From Erinaceus europaeus (taxonomy: Eukaryota > Chordata > Mammalia > Eulipotyphla > Erinaceidae), in contig NC_080179.1 in assembly GCF_950295315.1 (NCBI RefSeq), positions 75,044,368 through 75,108,367 of the forward strand: a DNA stretch of 64,000 bases, in the 5' to 3' direction. Shown in pieces: positions 54,833 through 63,797 of the stretch. How positions within the stretch are numbered: position 1 is the stretch's first letter; every line of letters begins with the position of its first letter. The notes under the pieces were generated by a model. It worked only from the letters and a program-made list of their open reading frames with translations. It was not told where the DNA came from and did not search any database. The position numbers and the translations under genes are program-made.

Positions 54833-55170
54833 CAGCCTGGTGGAGCTTCGATCGATACAGTGCACACGTCACCATGCACAAAGACCAGGTTCAAGCTTCA
54901 CTCCCCACCAGCAGGGGAGGAAGTTTCACAAGCAGTGAAGCAGAGTTATAGGTATCTATCTATCTGTCTGTCCCCTCTTATCTCTCTGTCTCTGATTCTC
55001 TATAAAAAAGAAAAAAGAGTGGAAGGAAGAAAGAAAGAGAGAGAGAGAGAAAGAAAGAAAGAAAGACAGGAAGGAAGGAAGGAAGGAAGGGAGGGAGGGA
55101 GGGCTGCCAAGAACAGTGGAGTCTTGCAGGCACCAAACCCCAGCAGTAACCCCGGGGCAAAAAAGGGTGA
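54833..55170 (+). mobile_element. SINE-B with expanded purine segment
   Basis: Head AGCCTGGTGGAGCTTCGATC, GGTTCAAGCTTCACTCCCC; (GAAA)n/(GGAA)n/(GGGA)n at 55024-55102 before the 3' module (CCAAGAACAGTGG to AACCCCGGGGCA). Confidence 0.72.
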
Positions 55171-55495
55171 GGAAGAAGAAACATCCAGCAAGGCTTGTCA
55201 AAAAGAACTCCCACGGTAACTGCCTGGACCTGGCCTTTTATCCTGGGGAGACTTCTGATTACTCTTCTGATCTCCGCACTGGTAACCAGGGTGTTTAGGC
55301 AACTTACTTACTTCTTCCCGGGCCAGTCTTGGAAAGGAGCATGACTGCAAGACTGTGTCCAACTTGTCTGTCCAGAGACGCGTGCAGTGTTCTCTTGTGA
55401 TCCTGTGTGTGTCTGTCCCACTGATGGCGCGTCTGCCTCTCTAATTCCTGACTCTTTTCATGACTTTCTCTCTCTTTTTCTTGGTGGCTAGAACT
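55171..55495. other. No gene recognised
   Basis: Unique sequence. Confidence 0.6.
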
Positions 55496-55497
55496 GT

Positions 55498-55605
55498 GTC
55501 AAATCCCTAATAAAGCATGAGGTACTGAGTTCAATTCCTGGCGTCGCATGTGACAGAGTGATGCTCTGGTACTCACTCTCTCTCTCTCTCTCCCTCTCCC
55601 ATAGA
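55498..55605 (+). mobile_element. SINE-C, 5' truncated
   Basis: TCAATTCCTGGCGTCGCATG and GACAGAGTGATGCTCTGG; (CT)n at 55576-55592. Confidence 0.75.
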
Positions 55606-55619
55606 CAATTTTAAAATTT

Positions 55620-55918
55620 TTTTTACATTTATATATTTATTTCTTTATTTTCCCTTTTGTTGCCCTTGTTGTTTTTTATTGTTGTTGTTATAGTTGTTAT
55701 TGTTGTTGTTATTGATGTCATCATTGTTAGGAGAGAGAGAAATGGAGAGGGGAAGGGAAGACAGAGGAGGACAGAAAGACAGACACCTGCAGACCTGCTT
55801 CACTGCCGTGAATCGAACCCCCTGAAGGTGGGGAGTTGGGGCTCGAACCGGGATCCTTATGCCTGTCCTTGCACTTTGCGCCACCTGCACTTAACCCGCT
55901 ATGCTACAGCCCTACCCC
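55620..55918 (-). mobile_element. SINE-A, reverse, with TSD
   Basis: CCATAGACAATTTTAAAA before (about 55600) and CCATAGACGAATTTTAAAA after (about 55920), differing by one G. Confidence 0.88.
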
Positions 55919-55984
55919 CCCATAGACGAATTTTAAAAATATTTTGAAAAAAGGAAAATAAAAGATAAGTTTTTATCATCTTAA

Positions 55985-56240
55985 TACTGTCCCAGCCAAG
56001 TACAGATTGACCTGCCAATGTCCATGAGCAGTGGAAAAACAGTTACAGAAGCCAGACCTTTCACCTTCTGCACCCCATGATGATCCTGGGTCCATACTCC
56101 CAGAGGGATAAAGAATAGGAAAGCTTCCAATAGAGGGTATGGGATATGGAACTCTGGTGGTGGGAATTGTGTGGAATTGTACCCCTCTTATCCTGTGGAC
56201 ATGTCAATCATGATTAAATCAATAATAATAATAATAAAAA
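55985..56240 (+). mobile_element. Family F
   Basis: CTTCTGCACCCCATGATGAT, CCATACTCCCAGAGGGAT, GTACCCCTCTTATCC, (AAT)n tail; TACTGTCCCA/AACTGTCCCA at both ends may be a TSD. Confidence 0.78.
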
Positions 56241-56754
56241 CTGTCCCACTTGGCCCTACTCCTTATCCATGGTGGGCCATATACCTGTTCCAGGGGTGGC
56301 CCCTTCACTTTTCCTGACCCTCAGCAGGTCACCTTGAGACCTGAACACCTGGACACCTCTCTCTGGGCAGAGGGTACCGAGAGAACAGCTGGGGGAGGCC
56401 CAGTCAGTCCCCTGGACACCAAGAAGACCAGGAAGACCGCTCTCTCTGCTCCTGTTTCACCACGAATCAGCATGTCCCATCAAAGAGATGTTCTGTCAGA
56501 ACTGCTACCCAGGGGCGGGGAGTAGTTCATCAGGTAATGCAGGTGCCTTGTGGAGCCCCTATACCATCTAGGAGATGTCAAAGCACTGGAGGGAGCCCTA
56601 AGACTATAGTGTCTCTCCCTCTCTTTGTGTCTCTCCAAGATAACCCTACCGTCCTCTGGACACAAGGCCCACCATTAAGGAGAAATTAGAAAACATGCTC
56701 AAAACTTTTTTTTCTTTTCTTTCTTCTTTTTTTTTTTCTATTTCATTCTTTCCA
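56241..56754. other. No gene; intergenic below AMER3
   Basis: Unique. A T/C tract at 56706-56740 precedes the possible AMER3 poly(A) site. Confidence 0.6.
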
Positions 56755-56860
56755 CAAGTATTTATTGAACACCCATTCTGCCCTGGCCCAGCACAGAGGA
56801 GCACATGAGAGGCACCTGTCCTGGCATTCAGCCTGCTCAGGGGACACATGGTGGCCAGCC
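56755..56860 (+). mobile_element. MIR/L2-like ancient repeat
   Basis: GTATTTATTGAACACCCATT to GGCCCAGCACAGAGG follows the common MIR/L2 pattern. Confidence 0.45.
56761..56766 (-). terminator. Possible AMER3 polyadenylation signal
   Basis: AATAAA on the minus strand about 0.9 kb past the AMER3 stop codon. It lies in an ancient repeat, so its use is uncertain. Confidence 0.35.
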
Positions 56861-57462
56861 CCAGGGCTGGGTCAAGTCTGTATCTGCCAAGAAGGGAGGC
56901 GAGGAGGTTGAGGGAGAGAGAGCAGTGTTCACTTCAGAAGCCCAGCGGAGCCTGTCTAGGGCCAGTCCTTGGGCCTCACACCCAAGCTGGATGTCCACGG
57001 ACATCTGCACACTGTGCCTCGGTTTCCACATCTGAGAGAGGAGCGCAGCACCTGTATCCAGGTGGGCGCCAGGGAGGGCAGGGGATTCTTCAGCAATATC
57101 TACTCACCACCAGACTTGCTGACACTGCTGTGGTTGTTTGTGGCAGTCCCAGTGAGGTGGTGCAGGCCTGCCTCAGCAACCCTGTCATGAGCAGGCTGGA
57201 TACCTCTTCACAGGTACCTGTGTCCTGGCCCTTCTTCACAGATACCTGCCTGTCCCAGGGCTCGGCCCAACTCGGCCACCGTTCTGTTGGGTGCCATGCG
57301 TGTGCTGTACTTCCAAGGGGTGTAGCCTCACTCAAAGAAGGAGTATCATGAAGAGGGCTCGGGGAGAAGAGACAAGGACAAGAGGGCCAGAAACGTCCAT
57401 CAGCTTCTTCCCAAAGAGCCTTCTGCCACCCAGTGCCCAGTCAGAGAGTGAGAATTAGAGAA

Positions 57463-57499
<37 letters not shown>
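57463..57499. repeat. (GT)n in AMER3 3' UTR region
   Basis: About 18 GT units; on the AMER3 strand this is (CA)n. Confidence 0.95.
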
Positions 57500-57500
<1 letters not shown>

Positions 57501-57688
57501 GGGGAGAAATCAACTCAGACAGGGTATTCACCAACACCTGTTGGCTGGGGTGGGCGCTAACCTACCCTCACCCACTCCAGCTGCAGAGGAAATCGTCCAG
57601 GACCACAGGTTACAGTGCTGTTTCTGGGGGGGGGGCACTTGCAGAGGGGGCGTCCTCTGACGGCTGCCAGGAGGGAGGCTCCTGGGGG

Positions 57689-59869
57689 CTAGGAATCCAG
57701 CTGTGCCAGCTGCTCCCTGGCCGGCGGGCTCAGCCACACGGGCACGTCTTGCCCAGGCGCGTCCAGCTGGCCGCCTTCCACCCTGAGGCGGCTGAGGCTG
57801 AGCAGGTGACCCGGGCACCTCTGGTCCTGTGGGCCGTGCAGCGGGCGGGCCACAGAGGGCAGGCCACACATAGCGGCCACGCTGGGGAATCCGCTGGACC
57901 GCTTCTGCCGCAGCAGCTCAGGGCCCCGGGTTCTAGGCCGGCCGCAGAGCTCCTCCGCGGGAGAGCGGATCTGCAGGGCGGCCAGCTGGGCGGGCAGGGG
58001 GGGCTCCGCCTGCAGGCCGCCTCCCCCAGGGCCTGGGGTCCAGGGGTTCTGGAAATGGCCCGGGGGGCTCGGCCAGACGGGGAGCGCGGCCACCTGGCCT
58101 TTGCTGGCCGCGCCTGTGGTCTCAGAAGCTGCAGGGGCCCCCAAGGAGCAGAAGGAGCCTTGAGGGCCATCTCGCGTCCCTGTGTCCCCGGACACCTGCG
58201 TGCTCCCCAGGGAGGGGCCCCTGGGGAGAGGGCCGGGCCCCCACGGGGCCCCCCCCAGGGCCTCTGCGTCTCCAGCAGGCAGACCCCGGGCTCCGGGGCG
58301 CCCCCAGGGCTCGGGCCCGCCCGCCTCGGGGCTCCCCTGCCGCGGGGCAGAGGCGGCGCTCAGAGTGTCGCCGGGGCCGCGGCGCAGCCAGTTGACGATG
58401 CCCATGGTGATGGCCAGCTCGGTGTCGCACAGCTTCAGCAGACACTCCTTGCCCCGCCAGGAGCTCTGCAGGAAGCCCTGGCCCGGCAGCTCGGGGCCGG
58501 GCGCGGCGGCCAGGGTCTCCTCGGCGCCCCCGTGGAAGCTGCACAGGGACAGCGGCGGCCCGGGCGGCGGCCCCGACAGGCTCTCGGTGGCGCACGGCTC
58601 TGCGTCCAGGCCGGGGGGCGCCGGGCCCTGGCCCGGGGCGCGGAACAGCTCGTACAGGGCGTCGCCGCTGTAGCTGTCCCTGGGGGGCCCGCCGGGGCCC
58701 AGGCTGGCCGCCTCCCTCCGGTCGTCGTCCAGGCCGGGGGAGAAGGAGTCGTAGTAGCCCTCGTCGCTGGTGGACACCGACTCCGGCTGCTCGCTCTTGG
58801 GCGTCCCCGTGTCCGCCGAGCTGGCCTTGGAGCCGCCGGGGGGCGCCCTGCCGGCCAGCAGCGGCAGCTCGTTCAGCCCCTCGGCGCCCCGCAGCCGGGG
58901 CTCGGGCGGGCGGTCCACGCGGGGCTCCGGGGCCGGCGGCCGGGCCTGGCTCACGTCGCCCCAGAACCGGGCCGGGCCGCACGGCTCGCTCTGCACCGGG
59001 GAGGCCAGCTGCTCGGCGCCGCCCTGGCAGGGATCCCCGGGCGCCTTGCCCTCGGGGCCGCGGGGTGCTCGCGTGGGGCTCGGGGGCCCCTGGGGCAGCT
59101 CCAGCGTGGGGGCCGAGCTCTCGTCGGCGAAGATCTCCCCGCAGCCCGTGAGCGAGTCGAAGCTCTGCAGGGAGGCCACGTCCTCGCACAGCGCCCTGCA
59201 CAGGCTGAAGGACGCCTCCTGCAGGAGCTCGGGGTCCGGCAGCTCCTGGGCCTGGCCGTCCAAGCCCAGCCCGTCGCCCCAGGGGAGAAAGGCTGCATCC
59301 AGCTGCGCTCCCACCTCGACGCCCCCCTGGGAGGACCGCGGCCCCGCGCCCCCCGCCAGCGCCGCCAGGCGCTCGGTCTTGCTCCTGCGCGGGAGGAACA
59401 GGTTCCGAAAGCACTTCTTGGGGCGCTTCAGGGAGATCCTCTTCTTGGGGATGCTCTTGGCCACCGCGGGCACAAAGGGCATCTGGGGCACGAAGTGACG
59501 GTAGTCGATCATGCGCTGGCCGCCAGAGGGCCCCGGGAAGCTGGCACTGCCCACCAGCTGCCCCTCCGCGGGGGCCGCCCTGCCCGCCCCACGCACATTG
59601 TCCTGAGTCTTGCTTTTCCGCACTGATCTGAAGGGGGCGCCCCCCTCGGAGTCCAGTGGGGTCCCTCTGTGGGAGCCGCGGTCGGGTCCTTGGGTGCCGG
59701 AACCGAGCTTCGGGCACCTCTCTCCCGAGGACCGCTGCTGCCCTCCGGTGGACGTGGACCAGGGTTCCCCCTCCTCCCGGGTGGGGGCCGCACCTGCCCG
59801 GCCTAGGGGTCTGTCGTGGGAGCCGTGCAGGCCGGACTTGATGAAGGTCTTCCCTCGCTTCAGCTCCAT
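57689..59869 (-). CDS. AMER3: AMER3, APC membrane recruitment protein 3
   Basis: Encodes 726 residues from one exon. AMER proteins bind APC and tether it to membranes, modulating Wnt/beta-catenin signalling; AMER3 has been reported as a positive regulator and is brain-enriched (from memory). The start M-E-L-K-R-G-K-T-F-I was chosen because it matches the family N-terminus and lies 15 bases inside the exon; the upstream ATG is before the acceptor. Hallmarks: M-I-D-Y-R-H-F-V-P-Q to K-K-C-F-R-N-L-F (120-158, basic), C-E-D-V-A-S-L-Q-S-F-D-S-L-T-G (228-242), T-P-K-S-E-Q-P-E-S-V-S-T-S-D-E-G-Y-Y-D (356-373), S-G-D-A-L-Y-E-L-F (401-409), and C-L-L-K-L-C-D-T-E-L-A-I (476-487). Linkers are Pro/Gly/Ala-rich and very GC-rich. 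It ends Q-L-D-S, shorter than the human protein (about 860 residues, from memory). Confidence 0.95.
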   Translation of the reverse strand: MELKRGKTFIKSGLHGSHDRPLGRAGAAPTREEGEPWSTSTGGQQRSSGERCPKLGSGTQGPDRGSHRGTPLDSEGGAPFRSVRKSKTQDNVRGAGRAAPAEGQLVGSASFPGPSGGQRMIDYRHFVPQMPFVPAVAKSIPKKRISLKRPKKCFRNLFLPRRSKTERLAALAGGAGPRSSQGGVEVGAQLDAAFLPWGDGLGLDGQAQELPDPELLQEASFSLCRALCEDVASLQSFDSLTGCGEIFADESSAPTLELPQGPPSPTRAPRGPEGKAPGDPCQGGAEQLASPVQSEPCGPARFWGDVSQARPPAPEPRVDRPPEPRLRGAEGLNELPLLAGRAPPGGSKASSADTGTPKSEQPESVSTSDEGYYDSFSPGLDDDRREAASLGPGGPPRDSYSGDALYELFRAPGQGPAPPGLDAEPCATESLSGPPPGPPLSLCSFHGGAEETLAAAPGPELPGQGFLQSSWRGKECLLKLCDTELAITMGIVNWLRRGPGDTLSAASAPRQGSPEAGGPEPWGRPGARGLPAGDAEALGGAPWGPGPLPRGPSLGSTQVSGDTGTRDGPQGSFCSLGAPAASETTGAASKGQVAALPVWPSPPGHFQNPWTPGPGGGGLQAEPPLPAQLAALQIRSPAEELCGRPRTRGPELLRQKRSSGFPSVAAMCGLPSVARPLHGPQDQRCPGHLLSLSRLRVEGGQLDAPGQDVPVWLSPPAREQLAQLDS

Positions 59870-59886
59870 GCTGCCTGGGCCCAGCT
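59870..59886 (-). other. AMER3: AMER3 exon 5' edge: 15-base 5' UTR and splice acceptor
   Basis: On the minus strand a pyrimidine tract (TCTCCTGCTTCCCTCC) precedes ACAG/CTGGG; AG is at 59886-59885 and the exon starts at 59884. This fits a noncoding upstream exon, which would lie at higher coordinates and was not identified. Confidence 0.85.
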
Positions 59887-59889
59887 GTG

Positions 59890-60510
59890 GAGGGAAGCAG
59901 GAGACACTCATTACTCCAGCGGAGGCCTTCTCCCTACCCTTGCCTCCCTAAACCCTGGGACTGAGCCCAGACGTCTCAGCTGTAATCCCTGGATGGACAC
60001 CTGGGCTAGAGAGATGGGAGCGACCCCACAACGCTCACCACTCAGCAGAGGCCCAGAGAAGTTAAGTCACGTGCCTGAAGGCACACAGCGAAAATTGAGT
60101 TCAGACACTAGTTCGCTGGAACCACATTGTGCCCTCTCGGAATCTGTCCAGGTCCCCATCTCACTTCCAGCCTGGGGGACACTGCACACAGCACCACACA
60201 GTGAAGTGTATCAGCCCTCTGAACAGAAGGAGGGAGAGGTGCATTGACTATGCCGCCTCCTTACTCTAAGAGACAAGCAGCAGTGTCCTTTGTACACATC
60301 TGGCTGCCTTCCAGCTGGGGCTTCTGGTGGCTAAGCTGAAATCAGCAGAGAAGGGCCCTGGGATGGCTGGCTGACCCCGCTCCCTGGGGGGGTATGAAGA
60401 AGCAGGCTAACAGCTCCATCAGACTTGTCCTGCTCAAGGGTCTGGCCTTTCCTTAAGATCAGCAGGAAAGTTTCAGAAGTCTTCTCAGTTAGTGGATAGA
60501 AATGGAGGCT
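59890..60510. other. AMER3 intron, unique, with MIR
   Basis: Intronic by the acceptor above. About 60035-60115 (GGCCCAGAGAAGTTAAGTCA, GCACACAGCG) is an antisense MIR. Confidence 0.6.
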
Positions 60511-60805
60511 AGGGAGTCGGGCGGCAGCGCAGCGGGTTAAGTGCACGCGGCGCAAAGCGCAAGCACTGACATAAGGATCCCAGTTTGAGCCCCCGGCTCC
60601 CCACCTGCAGGGGAGTCGCTTCACAGGCGGTGAAGCAGGTCTGCAGGTGTCTGTCTTTCTCTCCCCCTCTCTGTCTTCCCCTCCTCTCTCCGTTTCTCTC
60701 TGTCCTATCCAACAACAATGACATCAACAACAACAATAAAAACAACAAGGGCAACAAAAAGGAAGTAAAGGAAGAAAGGAGGAAAGAAAGAAAGAAAGAA
60801 AGAAA
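60511..60805 (+). mobile_element. SINE-A with (GAAA)n tail
   Basis: Near-consensus GGGAGTCGGGCGGCAGCGC head; GAAA units at 60772-60806. Confidence 0.92.
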
Positions 60806-61154
60806 GGATAATGAAGTTGTGGCCGGAGACCATCGGGCTAAACTTTTGTGGCAGATAGAATAAATAGAGTAAATCAAGAGGCTCTGAGCAGAGAGAATGA
60901 GTGACAGGGCAGCTATAAAAGCAGAGTGTGTAGAAGTGAGATCTAGTGTGCAGGGCTCTGCACGGACAAGACGATGTTCCATGGCCTCTCAGAGGGAGGC
61001 ACACAGGACCCAGAAACCAAATCCAGAGTAGGGTGCAGTTGGAAGCTACGCACACCAAGGTCTGGACTCATGCCTGGTCAGGGCACCAGGAAACAGGAAG
61101 GTCAAGAGTAAAGGACAGCCTGGCTCAGGGCTAGGAGCAAGGGCTGAGGACTTA
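60806..61154. other. No gene recognised
   Basis: Unique; could be AMER3 intron or 5' flank. Confidence 0.6.
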
Positions 61155-61282
61155 CATGTGCTCAAGGTGCCACAGTGCCTGAGCACTGGACTTGGAAGCG
61201 TGAGGTCCTGAACTTGATCCCTAGCACCACATAAGGGTGCTGGTCTGCCCCATCCCTTCGCTTCAATAAATAAATAAGTCTT
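61155..61282 (+). mobile_element. SINE-C-like, diverged
   Basis: TCAAGGTGCCACAGTGCCTG head, CCTGAACTTGATCCCTAGC box B, CAATAAATAAATAAG tail. Confidence 0.68.
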
Positions 61283-61385
61283 TTTTCAACTCTGGCTTAT
61301 GGTGATGTGGGGGATTAAACTTGGGACCTTGGAGCCTCAGGCATTACAGTATGTTTGCATAATCATTATGCTATTTCCTCCACCA
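61283..61385 (-). mobile_element. SINE-D, reverse
   Basis: CAACTCTGGCTTATGGTGATG, GGATTAAACTTGGGACC. Confidence 0.75.
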
Positions 61386-61677
61386 ATAATTTTTTTAAAT
61401 ATTTTATTTATTTATTTATTCTCTTTTGTTGCCCTTATTATTTTATTGTTGTAGTTATTATTGTTGTCATCATTGTTGGCTAGGACAGAGAGAAATGGAG
61501 AGAGGAGGGAAAGACAGAGAGAGGGAGAGAAAGATAGACACGTGCAGACCTGCTTCACTGCTTTTGAAGTGACTCCCCTGCAGGTGGGGAGCCGGGGCTC
61601 GAACCAGGATCCTTACATCAGTCCCAGCGCTTTGTGCCACCTGAGCTTAACCCACTGCACTACAGCCCAACTCCCCC
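61386..61677 (-). mobile_element. SINE-A, reverse
   Basis: CCAATAATTTTTTTAAAT before and CCAATAATTTTTTAATAG after form a likely TSD (about 14 bp). Confidence 0.92.
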
Positions 61678-61692
61678 AATAATTTTTTAATA

Positions 61693-62200
61693 GTGGTCCA
61701 GGAAGCAATGTAATGGATAAAGCCTTGAGACACAAGCTATCAAAATATTTGGGACACAGCTAAAGCAGTATTGAGAGGGAAACTCATAGCCATACAAGCA
61801 CACATTAGAGAACAAGAAATAGCTCAAGTAAACGACCTTACTGCGCACCTTAAGGACTTAGAAAAAGAGTAACAAAGGAACAAACCCTAAAGCAACCAGA
61901 AGGACAGAAATCACTAAAATTAGAACAGAAATAAACAGCATCGAAAATTAGAGGACCATACAAAAGACCAATGAAGTCAAATATTGGTTCTTTGAAAAAT
62001 TAAAGTAAAATTGACAAACCACCAGGCAGACTCACAAAAAAAAAGGGGCGGAGGAGATAAGACTCCAATAAATAGGTTAAAGCCTGGGTTCAAGAGCATG
62101 CGGTCTTAAGTTAAATCCCTGGCATTGCATATGCCTGAATGATGCTCTGGTTCACTTCCCTGCCCCTTTGATAAATCAGTCAATCTTTTTTTCCTTTCTG
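61693..62200 (+). mobile_element. SINE-C split by an L1 piece
   Basis: Head (GTGGTCCAGGAAGCAATG) at 61694-61730; remainder from about 62079 (AAGCCTGGGTTCAAGAGCATG) to GATAAATCAGTCAATC. Confidence 0.75.
61736..62068 (+). mobile_element. Internal L1 ORF2 segment inside SINE-C
   Basis: Matches the EN-RT linker of the full-length L1 (complement of about 47050-47370), e.g. CAAAATATTTGGGACACAGC. TAAAGCCT on both sides is a candidate 8-bp TSD. It has no L1 3' end and no A tail. Confidence 0.72.
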
Positions 62201-62319
62201 TAATAAACATGCTGTCTTTGGGGGAAGCTTGGAAACCCACAAGGCATGTGAGAAGGCAATGCCAAGGCCTCTCCTAGGCATCAATCCAAAGCACGCAGAA
62301 ACACTTAGCTCAAAGAGAC

Positions 62320-62900
62320 CTGGATGCTAGCAATAGTGCACCCACTTGAATTCACACATTACCATGCACAAAGGTCCAGGCCCCTAGGCCCCACCTGCAA
62401 GGGGTAAGCTTCAAAAACAGTGAACTAGTGCTACAGGTCTCTCTCTCTCTCTCTCTCTCTCAAGGGGTAAGCTTCAAAAACAGTGAACTAGTGCTACAGG
62501 TCTCTCTCTCTCTCTCTCTCTCAAGGGGTAAGCTTCAAAAACAGTGAACTAGTGCTACAGGTCTCTCTCTCTCTCTCTCTCAAGGGGTAAGCTTCAAAAA
62601 CAGTGAACTAGTGCTACAGGTCTCTCTCTCTCTCTCTCTCAAGGGGTAAGCTTCAAAAACAGTGAACTAGTGCTACAGGTGTCTCTCTCTCTCTCTCTCT
62701 CAAGGGGTAAGCTTCAAAAACAGTGAACTAGTGCTATAGGCCTCTCTCTCTCTCTCTCTCCCTCTCTCCCTCTCTCCCTCTCCCTCTCTTCCTCTCTTTC
62801 CCTGCCTCCCTCCCTCCTTCTCTCCCCCTCTCTTTCTGTCCTATCAAATAAAAGAAGGGGGAAAGAGAAAAAATGGCCTCCAGGAACAATGGATCCATCA
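62320..62900 (+). mobile_element. SINE-B containing a minisatellite
   Basis: Head remnant GACCTGGATGCTAGCAATAG, then the expanded region, CT-rich body, AATAAAAGAAGG and a short 3' module (GGCCTCCAGGAACAATGG). Confidence 0.85.
62399..62760. repeat. Six-unit SINE-derived minisatellite (59-63 bp)
   Basis: Units start AAGGGGTAAGCTTC at 62399, 62462, 62523, 62582, 62641 and 62702. Each holds the post-box-B segment plus part of the CT body. Units are nearly identical; length differences are in (CT)n. Confidence 0.97.
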
Positions 62901-62904
62901 TGCA

Positions 62905-63282
62905 GGCATGATGCATATGCAATGAAATGCTACTGAACTATAGAAATCATGAAAGTGTCTCTTTTGCCACATCTTGGATGGGTCTGGAAGGAAATATGTT
63001 AAGTGAGGTAAGCCAGAAGAAGGATGAATAGAGGATGACTTCACTCATACATGGGACTTAAAAAAACAAAGAAAGGGGAGCACTATAGGATGAAACTGAG
63101 ACTAGCTGTGGTTTATGCAGCAGAACCAAAGACTCTAAATGGGAGAGTTTGGAGGAGACTGAGAATGGGTGAGGACCTTGTCAGTTGGATTGTCAGTGAG
63201 GAGTGCAGGGAAGATAGTAATAAAAAAAAATGTATGGTAACTAATACATTATTTCCTCCAATAAAATTAATTTTTAAAAGAG
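62905..63282 (+). mobile_element. L1 3' end, plus, older subfamily
   Basis: GCAATGAAATGCTACTGAAC, TCTTGGATGGGTCTGGAAGG and ACTTCACTCATACATGGGAC match the ORF2 end and 3' UTR; ends AATAAAATTAATTTTTAAAA. Confidence 0.78.
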
Positions 63283-63288
63283 GGGACC

Positions 63289-63706
63289 TGTTGTTTTTGA
63301 CGGGCTGGCTTCACGGGTGGGTAACAGACAACCAGGGACTCATGGTTGAGCTGTAGGCAGTATCTCTTTATTCATGCAGGACGCAGCGCAATCTATACCA
63401 AGCTAAGCTAAACTAAAAACTACAAACAATCTTGTCCTTATAAATATACTAGCCCAGTAGGGTGGGAACAGGATGTGACGCAGAGAGGGTGGAGAGAAAA
63501 GTGACTGGTGAAAATCAGGGTGTGACAAGGAGAGGGGGTGGAGCAGGCAAGAATTCTATCACTGAACCACCAATGCCCTGGAGGGAGGGAGGTGCTTGTT
63601 AACAGAGGTTATGTAAATAGAATGAAGTGGTTATGTAAATAGAATAGTGTTAAGCAGGGGGGATTAAACTAATGAAACAGAAGGGGTTTTTAGAAGCATA
63701 CCAACA
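63289..63706 (-). mobile_element. 3' LTR of an endogenous retrovirus
   Basis: Minus strand: begins TGTTGGTATGCTTCTAAA and ends CAAAAACAACA. TATA-like TATATTTATAAGG (about 63438-63449) and AATAAA (63372-63367) are placed as in a retroviral promoter and poly(A) site. U3 has a 22-bp duplication (ATGTAAATAGAAT units at about 63610 and 63632). Confidence 0.85.
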
Positions 63707-63797
63707 ATTCCCCCTTTCTTTTTAACTGATGGCCATAGTATCAGTATTGTGGGGTGAAAAGAAACCTATATCGTACAGGCATTTTCAAAAGTGACCA
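63707..63797 (-). mobile_element. ERV polypurine tract and internal 3' sequence
   Basis: On the minus strand AAAAAGAAAGGGGGAATTG abuts the LTR start, the expected plus-strand primer position. About 75 bases of internal, apparently noncoding sequence follow before a SINE-B interrupts it. So this is not a solo LTR. Confidence 0.75.

Noticed and set aside
58122..59717. Second long minus-strand frame (531 codons) overlapping AMER3
   Set aside because: Out-of-frame shadow of AMER3, Gly/Arg/Ala-rich with no family motif.
62399..62760. Regular direct repeats with spacers, CRISPR-like at first glance
   Set aside because: The spacers are all (CT)n, the unit is SINE-B sequence, and the genome is mammalian.
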